The notes under the pieces were generated by a model. That model was not told the origin of the DNA. It saw nothing but the letters and a program-made list of their open reading frames with translations, and did not search any database. Both the position numbers and the translations under genes were made by a program. Source: Agapanthus africanus (lineage: Eukaryota; Streptophyta; Magnoliopsida; Asparagales; Amaryllidaceae). Taken from it: 64,000 nt of DNA. The stretch is taken from the NCBI GenBank assembly GCA_030015575.1, contig JASDDO010000016.1, forward strand, positions 65,221,396 to 65,285,395. The letters run 5' to 3'. The first letter of the stretch is position 1; each line of letters begins with the position of its first letter. Positions 9,919 to 21,156 of the stretch are shown in pieces.

Positions 9919-12900
9919 TGTAACGTTTGGAAAATCGTTTCGGTGAAATTTCGGAAAAACGGTAAAATAAGGGGGTTTTCTGTAAAACGTCAAAATACAA
10001 ATATCTTTATTATAAAATTAAATATACATATTCTAGCTATGTAATTGCTAGTATTTTGTGTTTAATGAGCCACTGGTGAAATTTCAAATTTTCTGAAATC
10101 TTTTCCGAAATTAATTATTTTAATATTATTTTAAGCCGTCACTAATATATTTAATTAGGGAAAATTACAAATTGGAATGAGTTGAAACAAATTTTGTGTA
10201 TCATAAAACATTAAATAAAATTTTATCATGTGGTTTTTGAAACGAAATCGTTTGCCAAACCGGTTTAGAAAATATCGAAGAAAAAGGCTTTTTTTCGGTG
10301 AAATTAGTGTTAATGGAAGTGGGGTATAACATTTATCATTTTTTCTCACCTAAACAAAACCCACACCAATACCCAAATTTCTGGCCGAGCACTATGCTGT
10401 CCCTCCACCTCACACTCCAAATTTTGAATGAAATGAAAGCTTAGAATAGAAAATGAAAACAATAAAGAATGAGTAATGGACTTTGTTGACTTTGGGAGTT
10501 TCCACCTACACCTAACCCCTCAAATTTTCTCTCTCCCCCTCACCTCATCATTCCCGAGCCCTCCCCATCCTTGCTGCAGCAGCAGCCCTCCCAAATCCCC
10601 CACTTCTTTTTCTATTAAAAAGTCTTCAAAAATCCTTCAAATCCACTCAAAAACCTCAATAATTCTTCAATTAAATCCCTACCCATTTCTCAGTGGCCAT
10701 TCTAGTATGGATTTGGGAGCAAGAGACCAACTTTGGAAGTTAAATTTTTCATGTTTGATCTCTTGATCATGAGGTATAAGCTTCATCCAAAATTGTTACT
10801 TGTTAATTGTTTGTTTGAATTTAGTTTTAATTAGATGTTGTTATAAACTTAATTGCAAAATGAGAATTTCAAGAGAATGGGTTGTGACCTAATTAGAGTT
10901 TTTATCATTAGAGTGTGGTTTTAATGAGTATGATATCATGCCAATGTTATGTAAAATGTAATCTTGTTACCTATTGCTAATTGTAACATTAAAACATCCA
11001 AATTAACCATTTTTAAGCAAACTAGGTTTTAGCAATTAGTTGCAAATGTGAGATTAAAAATCTAATTAGGGTATTTATGGCATTATTAACATTATAAGTT
11101 ATAGTTTAATATTTTAGATAATGCAAATCAAAGCTAAATTGTTGTTTGTGCATGTTTGCTATAAAATGGTTGAAATTGGTTAATTTTGTTAACTAGATTT
11201 TTGGATTAATGTAATTTATTGAGATTAAAAATATGGAAGTGATTTGTATGACTTAGTTATGATGTTTAATAAGTATTATTATCATTAGAATTATTAAAAC
11301 ATCAAGTTTTGTACTAAAACGGTAAATTTTTGCTTGCTAGGCTTTCGGAAAAATAGCTTTAAAGTGAGTTTTGGGTTTTGTAAATTTTAACCTATTTCAT
11401 ATAATAATTGGTGGTTTGTGAAACCATGATTGGTATGTTTAGTGTTTTATTGATCAATCGACGTTTGTACGCCGATATCGAGGGTTTTTAAGTTAATTTG
11501 TGAAAGCAAACCATGGGTTATGACCTATGTGGGATCTGTGTGTCGTTTTGGTCATGAGTCGGATTTTAATGCGATACGGTATGTTATGATATGTAGCTAC
11601 CCCACATGGACTTCGAGACGACAAGCAAGCGCATGGCGACGTCGGCACCGGCGAGGGAGGACCAGGTGAGTAGATTTATATCTACGGAGAGAAGTCGGGT
11701 GGATGGCGTATAGCACCCCCGCAGTCCGTGGTGGTGTATACGGATGCGTATACACACCAACAATTATTATATGTTATTTGGGATTAATAACGATGTTAGG
11801 ATGGATATTGGTGTGTTGGATTACCTTAGTGTTGCGAACCCTAGGTTAGTGTTGCACTACACATACACACATACATACACACATACATACTTGCATACAT
11901 TCCTATTTATATGTGCTCATGGGATTCTTTATAGTTATGTGTTCACATGGGTATGGGACTATGTGTTCACATACGGATATAAGGACGATACTTGGGATTG
12001 AGCTGAGTCGATGAGATTTGTTTTGTGGTTGTGATATCGGTTTGTACGAGACTGTCGATCAGTAGTCAGATCATGACTATATTGATGATATTAGTATTGT
12101 ACTAGACATAGGTCAGTACCCTGGACTATGATCTTGGATAAAGAGGATACCAGATGAATAGTGTGATGAATATGATATTAACCCATACCCAGATTTGGGG
12201 ATGCCGTACGACGGATTTACGTACGAGCTATATTTTGATGATTGATCCGCACTCTTGACTTGGGATGTCTGATTATAGATATGGTATCGGATATGATATT
12301 ATTGAGGCGGGATCACCGACTAATATATATACAGGTATGTATATGTATTGACTCAGATGTTAGGCGGTTTCCTTACCTGTAGTCCAGCTGGTTAGCTTAG
12401 CCCTTTAGTTTAGTTTAGTTGTTAGATTAGATTCGATTCTTACATATTTCAAAAACTAACGAATCGTGGGTATTTTAAAAGACAGCCCAAGGGATCCTAC
12501 GGATATTTCAAAAGACGTATCTTTTCATAAAAACACCGTAGCCCCTATTTTCAAAACCCCATGATTCGTGTTATTTCAAAAGGCACCATTTGTAGGACTT
12601 ATATTAGATTAATGCAGATTAGTTATAATTGCGTCTAGTATTCAGCTCCCGCTCATTATTGTGGTTCGCTTCGCATCGCATGCTTATATTATGTTTCATA
12701 CTCCATTATTGATATCATGCTGTTAGGACACCAGCACCATTACCGATGATGCGTATGTACCACGTACACTTACTTGCCGGCTCACACACATCTTCATCGG
12801 TAATTGCCATGTCACGTACACCTTAGAAAATATTATTGCTTGACTTAGCTTGTTAGTTAGTAATTTGACATGATATTAGTATATCAGCCTTATATGCCAG

Positions 12901-13634
12901 CTTAACATTGTAGTTATTACTTGTCACATCATGCATAATGTTATTCATTGTTATGCCTACATTCATGGTTTTACATGCTATTGATGATTTGGATTCGGAT
13001 TTCCATGAGATTTTCTGGATTTGGGGAGGGGGGGAAACCGCAAAAACTTATATAAACTGATTTCTCTCTTTTTAAATAAAAAAAGTGCGGTTTTTCCCAT
13101 GATGTATGAGTCGTCGACCATGAGTTTGCTGATGGATTTCGAGACCCGATTCGAGGAGACGGATGAACCGTTTCGTGTACATGGTGGACCCGGTAAGGTA
13201 TCCCGGGGCAAGAAGCGCGTGATGATGACGATGTGAGCCTGGCAGGGGAGCATTACCTACCGGTGATTTTACCCGACGCGTCGGATATCCGGAGGATACC
13301 GTAGTGGTCTTGAGATGGATGGTAGGGGCCGGTCTGGACTGACGGCGCCCTAGATATTATGATTGAGACATTGAGATTTCGAGATATTGAGGTACAGAGA
13401 CTATGATACAGAGATATCGAGATATTGGGATTACGTTTCGTGCCGATACTAGGCACTGTTTTATGCTGATTTCATTATGATACCTCATTTTAAAAATACA
13501 AAGGAAATCTCACTAAATTATGAAAACAGTTCTTCATTTACATGTATTCTGTTTTCATGCATTCATACCTCATTCATATGATATATTGCTACCTGAGGCA
13601 CTGACACGGGCACATGAGATTACACTCGGGTTAG
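9919..13634 (+). mobile_element. B: 3' LTR, first part (to the C insertion)
   Basis: Matches 2727-6440 with about 1.5-2% differences by eye, denser in the first 900 bp. It breaks off inside a GGGTTAG context where element C is inserted, and continues at 23317. Confidence 0.9.
13630..13634. repeat. Target-site duplication of C, left copy (GTTAG)
   Basis: GTTAG here and at 23312-23316 brackets C. The intact 5' LTR of B shows the single-copy site at about 6436. Confidence 0.95.
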
Positions 13635-15789
13635 TGTAAGTCTACGCTTGCGCCCCGACAGTCTACAGACGCCAAAATGCGGAACAAAAACTTTTAAACT
13701 GGCGCTATCGTATACTTTAACCCGGATCTGCCATTATTGCTAAACTAACAAACTGTAAAGAGTGTAGGAAGATTGTACCGAACGATCCGAGTCCTTCATT
13801 CTTCAACCATCATCCCACGCTCCGTTGCGGCTTCTCCGATCTCGTCGATCTCCGATCTCCTCGTCGAGGTGGCACCACATGATCGGTTCTTTAAACGGGC
13901 TCCCGCCTCTGACTCGAGGCAACTCGATCGTCAAGTTTGCTAAAAGAGACGACCAAGAATGATGTAGAGAATGAGTAGATGACTTTGTCTCACTTCGTCC
14001 AAGTCCGTGGACAATCGGTTAATGAAGTTGCCGAGGGAATTGGGTGATGGAATGAAATAAACTGTAAAATTCCATGCACCCCAAATGCTATCATAATCTT
14101 TTCACAAATGAATCAAGTGAGAGAGTGAATGAGAGAGGAGGCCTTTCATTCATATATAAAGAAGGAGGGAGGTGACCGTAGGAGAAGGGGGTGACCACAA
14201 GCAAAAGCTTCTCACTCAAAAATATCCTAAGCTTAACAAAACTCATTAATGAAAACAATGAGTCACAAATAAAATGAACCTTTCATAACCTAGTCACCAA
14301 AAGCATTAATGACACCATTAATGCACTAATGACTCACCATGCCTCATCATCACTTCTAGAAGCTTCTAGAATGATGACTCACTCATATCTGAAGAAAAGA
14401 TAAATCCGTCTTTAACCGAATGTTAAAAGACGGCTGATAGAAAACTGGAAACTGGCAACTTCCAAAAGTGATCCTGAAACGAATTTCAGGACAACCCCGA
14501 AACTGTATAAATATACCCGCATTTGTATTACGACCGAATACAAATGCAACTGAGACAAAGATATTATACTTACTCAATATGATACTCGGATCCGGCTTAA
14601 ACCAAAGCCGACCAGTATCATCTGCCCGAAAACTGACACGTGCGTAAACGCACGTGCATTTTCCGAACCCTGCCATAAAACCATACGGCCTCTACAACGT
14701 TTCGCCCGAACTTGGGAAACTGTCTGTGGGGGACTCTAATGACTCGTCAGTACCCTGGCAGTGGGTTTAACCACAAACCGTCAGCGGCACTAGCTATGCG
14801 TAACGGCTGCCCATGGACTGACCTCAAGGGTGGCAAAGGAGCGAACTCAAGGGAGACCGATGAGCGAACTCCTCCGAAAACCCTACTGAGCCTAACAGTG
14901 ACAATGTATATACAGTCCGGTCCGTTCGTCAATGAGTATCGCATATCTGCCTAGGGGGCTAGCAACGTCAGACCCACAATAGCAGTATAAGTCGTGTCGG
15001 AGTGAAGCCCAATACACCCTGAGATACTACTGGAGTACCTACCAGTAAATCTCCTACCATGGCCATGGATTTGTGTAATGGCTCTCCTAGATACAGCACG
15101 ACCTCGCCCCCAATACTGGGAGAGACGAATCCCCTGCCGATCCGCTCACGTGCCTCCATGTGGCTCGGGACTGTACCCAAAAGCTACCTGTTTGCACGAC
15201 TCCTTTGAGCCGTGGTAGGATAGAAATCAAAGCACAGTGGGAACTCACACGAGACAAATGACGACCTCAGGTCGATGAACTAACCTGTACACATGTCACC
15301 AGGGAACTGCTATCTGACGGTAGATATAATACTAACTAGCAGATTCCCGGCGAGTCCTGTCCGGTGTACTCATAACCCAATGAGCACCTGTATACATCTT
15401 AGGTGATCCAACTGACACCAGTGGCTTGTGAGACCGGCCACCGCCCCTCGTCGGGGTCTCGACTGTATACACTAGTCTACTCCGGAGTATCGATGCCCTG
15501 TCTCGAAACTCCCACGACTAGGGACCACAATTAAGGATATGCATATAAACTACCCAACTCTCACGTATATGATTGCCATCATACTGTTGGTAGTAAAGCA
15601 AGATCCTAAGGGCTCTATCAAAGTGTAACATGCAATCAGTCACCTGAACATGTACACGACTGATAAAGGCAAACCAGATAGCATACTATCATCTCGAGTA
15701 AGACTGTCCTACCGGGATAGGTCCTCCGCAATCATTGCAATCACGTACCTGCGATCCAATAATTGACTATGAGGGCACTATCTCCAACA
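13635..15789 (-). mobile_element. C: 3' LTR
   Basis: 2155 bp, followed on the plus strand by ATCTCCCACTTGC, the complement of the polypurine tract (15790-15801). Short open frames such as 14383-14676 occur identically in the other LTR and are not supported as genes. Confidence 0.92.
14150..14162 (-). promoter_or_regulatory. C: candidate TATA box in the 3' LTR
   Basis: On the minus strand a TTTATATATGAATG-like run is followed about 25-35 bases later by a CT-rich stretch (CTCCTCTCTCATTCACTC), a typical plant start context. The copy in the 5' LTR is at 21673-21684. This is position-based inference only. Confidence 0.45.
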
Positions 15790-17700
15790 ATCTCCCACTT
15801 GCACTCAAGGCTAATATTGCGATGTCGACTACTCACAGCCCGTGTGAAACCGAACATCCAACTCCTCTACTAATCAGTTTCACAAAGCCCGTTTGTAAAA
15901 CTATTGTGTTTGAGAAATAGCCTCAGTGAGTGGATCCGCCTAGAAGTATCTTTCTATATCTCTCTTAATCTCAAGTTCGCGGAGAAAACCATCTCCCGAA
16001 TAGAGTAATACCTGTCTTAGAACATGTCTGGATATCTGATGGGACCTTAGTTCATAAATGAACTCCATATCCAAACTTCTTAGACTGAATCGATCACTGA
16101 ACCTAATCAGTATCGGGCACCATGCCACCCACAGTATCCTCTTGGACCACCTGTCCATAATACTGTCCCTCTTCGTCAGAGGGAAAAACTAAAACTCTGA
16201 CAGTCACTCTGTCATCCACGTCACCTTTGAAGCCTGGAATGATAACCGTCTCCCGAAGGAGGCTGCCGTCATCAAATCCGTAGAACATGTACTTATGTTC
16301 TAAAACTGCTTCCTTATGTTTCTCCAGGATTGGATTAATACAAACTTATTGCATCTAGTGCAAAACCAACATTTGGTGTGGTACTTGACATCTCATGATT
16401 GACTCAATTGCCTAAGCAAGTGATCTGCCAATCATGCACATCCCTCTCCCCTTTAGTCTGTAAGACACCTTTAGAGAGGGTGACTCCATCACCTGCAGGT
16501 ACACCACCATGCTAGGAGTCAACTATTCCAAAAACCATTAGAATATCTGTCAAAGTACCCACATTGGGAAACTACCCAAATCCAGATCTAAAACCATAGA
16601 TCCAGAAACCAGAATGTCAAATATTATATCCATATCCTGTCTGGAGAAACAACTGTGTGACGACCATAGTTCAACCGATCGTAGTATAGGAATTTTACTT
16701 CCTACTCTGTGTATGTCATCCAGATACCATGACATCACACCCTACTACCTCCTTATCTGATCCATCCCCTATTCTGATTGAAGTCAAACCCATGACTGTC
16801 ACATCAAAATTAGATGATCTATCTCCGCTATAACTGCTCAAGTCTATAAATAGACATAAGCTACTTGCCCACCATGCTTCCGTTGCTCCCACTGACTATG
16901 ACAACCCTCCTACCGGGTCTCATATCCTGGAACAACAGTAGTGTCAAGTCTGGGTAGATAAGAACCTCCCTGTCACCGTCTCTGAGGCTACCGAAGTACC
17001 TCTCGGGCGTCTGAGGTTACCTACCATACCTGCGGAGTGGCTATTGGAATGTCAAACCTGATTGAATGTATAGGTCCTATTAAATTTTCCGTAATCGTTT
17101 GCGGTTCTGGAATCACTTCCAGTTCTACCATACTCCCACTACTGTTTTCTGAAAAAGATCCATTTTTACTAAAACTGTGGCGAGTCAAGAACAATATCAC
17201 TATTGATCTTCCAAATGGTAGAATATCAACCCTCGTCATAGCCAGGGTCAACCCACAAACAGCCATTACAGAAACGTGCCCTGAGTTATCCAGTGTCTGG
17301 TTTTAATCATAAGCTGGACAACTCCCCGTACCTTAATTTCTTTTAAGGTACGAACTATTCTATATCCAATATAGAAACTTTGGCACTTATTTAATTGGAA
17401 CCAGATTCAAATCATGCAGCTGTCTCCAGTGCATATCAACTTAATGGAAAGAGGCTAATCAGCATTACTCAACTTAGAAATCCATCCAATTATGAGTAAC
17501 CTGAAAGAGAAACACGTTTCTCAAAACCATCACTATCATCTGAATACCAATCACAAGAATCTACATCTTCGATCTCTTTGAAGAATCCCGATACTTGTGA
17601 CACCTGGTTCTCTACTTTATTCTTATACCCACAACTTCTCAAAACTTAGACCTTGTATTTCTACGAAACACTTGTCTAAATACTAGAGAAGATATAAGTA
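15790..17700 (-). pseudogene. C: decayed copia pol remnant
   Basis: The minus strand retains recognisable pieces of copia pol in the expected order from the 3' end. An RNase H piece with RSHQISRHVLRQ is near 16000-16060 (compare RSHQKSRHILRRYHL in A). A stretch resembling the integrase tail (FLTRHSFSKNGSF... ELEVIPEPQTITE) is near 17020-17270. No long frame survives and the breaks are too many to count. The remainder to 18100 aligns with nothing I can name, beyond its counterpart in H at 50800-52000. Confidence 0.7.
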
Positions 17701-18109
17701 AACAGAACATAGTACGAGGACCTACCCCTTTGTCCTTATGGACACTTGGACAATATACATTACTCTGTATAAGTCCGCTGAGTTAAACAACTCAAAACCT
17801 GTGCGTCGTAGGTAGAAAACTGTACCCTGGCGATTTCCTTAAATATCACCAATTACAACGAATTCCGATATAATGAGGATGATCACCTAATTCCCAATAT
17901 CTTACTCCCACTCATCATCTGTAAAACCATACAGATATGAGAATGAAACCTGGTAAATACATACCCTTGGAGTAAGTGTCTAATCGGGAAAACAGTTTTT
18001 CCTTTAACAATGCACTGAAACATGAAAATGTTTCGTAGGGGTATCCTGGTATTCATAGTAATGCCTCTTCCATAATCTAATTCATGATTTCAACCGTATA
18101 TTTTATTGC

Positions 18110-18625
18110 CATCTCTCCAAATCCCTTTATTTGTCTTTAGTCGTTACCTTCTGTACACCATCGTTAGGCTAAATGGTTTTCTTCCTTCCCTACCGTTCGG
18201 CACCGGCCTATGGTTTGGAAGAAGACTGTCCAGTAAGCATAATAGGTGTACCCTCCTAAACCAAGGAGTACTCGCAACTGAGAGAAGGTGATGATAAAAG
18301 ACAACTGAATAATACCTTATTCTTTTAAAGGTGAAATAGGAGTGGCGATGAAGTACGCGGTTTTGGTCGTGAATGATATCAGTCGCAATTTACTTTGCCC
18401 TCTTTCTAATCCCTTTATTTTGTCTTTACATATTACCTTCTGCACACCCTACTTAGGCTAATTGGTTTTCTTCATTCCCTACCTTTCGGCACCAGCATAT
18501 GGTTTGGAATAAGACTATCCAATAAGCGTAATAGGTGTACTCTCCTAAACCAAGGAGCTCTCGCAACCTGAGAGAAGGTGATAATAAAAGACAACTGAAT
18601 AAACCAATTCTATTTCTCCTGAACC
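18110..18625. repeat. C: two-copy ~200-bp direct duplication
   Basis: A segment of about 200 bp (CCCTTTATTTGTCTTTA... to ...AAAGACAACTGAATAA) occurs twice, at about 18110-18315 and 18407-18610. H carries the same pair at about 52024-52215 and 52433-52625, so the duplication predates the split of the two families. It lies where gag would be expected. I cannot identify a coding meaning. Confidence 0.8.
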
Positions 18626-18849
18626 TGGATCCATCCTCGAAGAAGTCCCTTCGAGTTCGTATATAACCATACGATGGCTCTATCCAATGGAAGTGGATAT
18701 CCGTAGTAATACGGGTGTTCTGAGAAATTCAAAGGGTAAAAGAAGGAGTGGCAATGACTTATGAAACTCAGACAATCCAAAAGCCAGTGTTTTAAGAAGG
18801 TTCGGTCAACCTGGTTACTGAGTCATAGTCTAGGGTCGGTCAAAGGTCG

Positions 18850-18878
18850 CTGCCAAAGAGAGAGAGAGAAAAGAAACA
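18850..18878 (-). promoter_or_regulatory. C: polypyrimidine tract and CAG, candidate 3' splice site
   Basis: On the minus strand a TTTTCTCTCTCTCTCTTTGG run ends in CAG followed by CGACC, as in A, G and H. In A the same site lies a dozen bases before the gag start codon. Confidence 0.55.
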
Positions 18879-19153
18879 CTCTGCGTGCACTCTAACCTAG
18901 ATCAGAATGGTCATTATTTTATCTAATCCGGAAACCTCCCACTGTCCTGTCAAATCCTCCTCCAAACCTAAAGAAGAATCAATCGGGATCACCCGAAGAG
19001 TAAACCAACTCATCAGTGGGAATCGGGATCCAACTCTCATCGCATGATAACGTGATGGAATGCATCCACGTTACTCATACTCCAGAAGGTATGCGCATAC
19101 TTGGCAAGTTTCAGTTTCTTTAGAAACTCCCGATATAGTTTTTGCCCCATGCT

Positions 19154-19367
19154 CTTATGATCGTGACTAAGGGCCAGCCCACCATAAGTCACATGTCAAG
19201 TTCTTCCCATCATTATCTTGTTAATTTGAACCCACCCGTACTCGCCCTTGACTAAGGGCCAACAAGGCTGTACGACTGTCCCAAACCAACTCATCTATCT
19301 ATGCAACATGTGAACACCCCAGCAGCTACCAATCACTATGTCCTAGCTAAGGGCTAGACCAACATAG
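19154..19367 (-). repeat. C: three leader stem-loops with shared loop motif
   Basis: Three inverted repeats enclose a loop with GGCC...CTTAG. Stem 1 is CTTATG/CATAAG (19154-19159 with 19183-19188). Stem 2 is CGTAC/GTACG (19237-19241 with 19270-19274). Stem 3 is CTATG/CATAG (19336-19340 with 19363-19367). The same three-stem layout is in A, G and H. The role is unknown, and a packaging or dimerisation signal is an inference. Confidence 0.75.
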
Positions 19368-19514
19368 CTTGAATACTACTGACCATCCATATGAAATGAC
19401 GGAGGGCTACGACTGGTTTTTGGCGAAAAACCTTTAGCGTAGTGAACTTGATATCGCTGAAGGAACCTGATAGCTTTTTAAAATATAGTGGCGAAAAACT
19501 TTTGCTAAAGAGGT

Positions 19515-19732
19515 CACTCCCGGTAAAGGGATCTCGGCTCTTTCCTCATGGAATGAGGTGCAGGATATTCCACTGAATACCGCTATGCAAAGCAACTTGT
19601 AATCGACTATAGTGAAGTTATTACTCTGACGCAAACTTCTGCCCAAGGGGTCAGTCCCGGTGAAGGGATATCGGCCCTTGCCCCGTCGAATGAGGTGCAG
19701 GATATTCCACTGAATACCGCTATGCATAACAA
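19515..19732. repeat. C: tandem-duplicated leader module (~130-bp spacing)
   Basis: GTCACTCCCGG through ATTCCACTGAATACCGC occurs at about 19515-19600 and again at about 19646-19732. H has the same pair at about 53520-53600 and 53659-53745, while A lacks a clear copy. The 150-residue open frame that crosses it is not supported as a gene. Confidence 0.8.
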
Positions 19733-19895
19733 AAGAAAACGTCTTTGCAATAACACTTTTTAAATTTGTTCCAACAGCTGTATACAGGTTTGTTTTAACT
19801 TTGCATTGATCAGAATCAACGCAGTCCCAACATTTAATCACACCAGAAAAGAACGAAAATAAAATGTACGTATATGCCATCCGCATTCGTCGCTG

Positions 19896-19958
19896 GGTCC
19901 CGTCATCACCCGTTAGGTTACTTAACTAACGACAGAGCGGGGGCTGGACTAGCGCGGG
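19896..19958 (-). promoter_or_regulatory. Leader block conserved in A, C and H
   Basis: About 60 bp around CCCGTTAGGTTACTTAAC are nearly identical in A (27792-27853) and H (53910-53971), although the surrounding leaders are diverged. It contains the dyad CGTTAG...CTAACG. It is probably a cis-acting RNA or promoter element; the function is inferred from conservation only. Confidence 0.6.
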
Positions 19959-20899
19959 TGTAAAACATATACAACATCTAATAGTATAAAAACCAATATA
20001 CAATAATCGCTCCAGGCGTGATAGTATGCAACATTACAGAAAAGTAATAAGCATCACAGAACAATACAGATATCTGGGATCCCCGAGTTTCACAGAGCCG
20101 CTGCTGAAACTCGACGTTCCCCTGTCGTGTGGATAGCCTGTGCAATGAAACCTAGACCCCTACGGGTGCGGCAAGTTACCCGCCAAAACCTGAAGCGAGG
20201 TAGTCCCCACAGCATAGTGAATGGAACACCCGGCACTTCACGGAATCCGGTAAATTGAGCACCCCTCCTTGGGTCAACCTGTACCCCCTACGAGTGCGGC
20301 GAATAGTCTTCCAATTCTAGAGTGGGACCCCTCTGCCTCTTAAAGCCATGAGATGCGGACCCGTTGCCCTCCCGAACCCGGCTATTCGTGCACTCCGTCT
20401 CGGGGCAAAACCTAGTACAGTAATGAAAAATAGTACAATAGGTACATCGACCTCAACCTGGTCGTGCCCCAAAAGAATATTATACAACAGGCAGTGACGG
20501 CAGTCCACAAGTTGGACGCTCGCCCCGCAATATCAAATGTACAAATAAACTCAAACTGTACTACCATTGCACACTGCTATCCACCACGACAAATCCGCAA
20601 CATCACAGCACAACACAGAACATCAACGCGAATGTCACGTTCGCAAACCCGTCTAAAAGAACTATAGCAATCAGACGCGGTTTACCGATCAAATGACATT
20701 CCCGGTCGGAGATATAATGTAAGCACTGTAAACTAACGTGTTTAAATTTCGATCGACCAAAGTCCAAATATCAAAAAGTGGGCCCCACTGCTTACTGGTG
20801 AACAGTAACAAAACCTGGGCCAAAAAGATATATACCAAAAATCACAAAATCTAACAGAAAACCCACTGGAAAAATTTGGGATAATGAACTCCCCAAGTG

Positions 20900-20946
20900 G
20901 CCGCGGATGCGCGGCCAAACCAGGGGTTTGGCCGCGTTTCCGCGGC
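20900..20946. repeat. C: GC-rich perfect hairpin in the leader
   Basis: CGCGGCCAAACC (20910-20921) pairs with GGTTTGGCCGCG (20925-20936) around a 3-base loop. GCCGCGGA (20900-20907) pairs with TCCGCGGC (20939-20946) outside, leaving one 2-base internal mismatch. It lies about 200 bases inside the 5' LTR. H and F carry related hairpins. Confidence 0.85.
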
Positions 20947-21143
20947 AATTTGGAGGAATCACAATACCAAATTTTGTCGTGGTTCTTAGAATTCCCTGCT
21001 CGGATTTTTAAGACATGCAGAATTCATTTTTGAGACCATTTAAAATTAACAGAACTGTCGAGCTAGGATTTTGTGTTTTTCGATTTTCGGTCGGATCGAT
21101 ATTTTAAACGCGTTAGCACAAGTTAGTATAGCAAAATGGTGAG

Positions 21144-21155
21144 GCTCTGATACCA
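21144..21155 (-). other. C: primer binding site (initiator tRNA-Met)
   Basis: The minus strand reads TGGTATCAGAGC one base after the 5' LTR end at 21157. Confidence 0.92.
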
Positions 21156-21156
21156 C

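Noticed and set aside
19434-19886. 150-codon open frame on the minus strand in C's leader
   Set aside because: It runs through the tandem-duplicated leader module, has no domain, and the H counterpart keeps only part of it.
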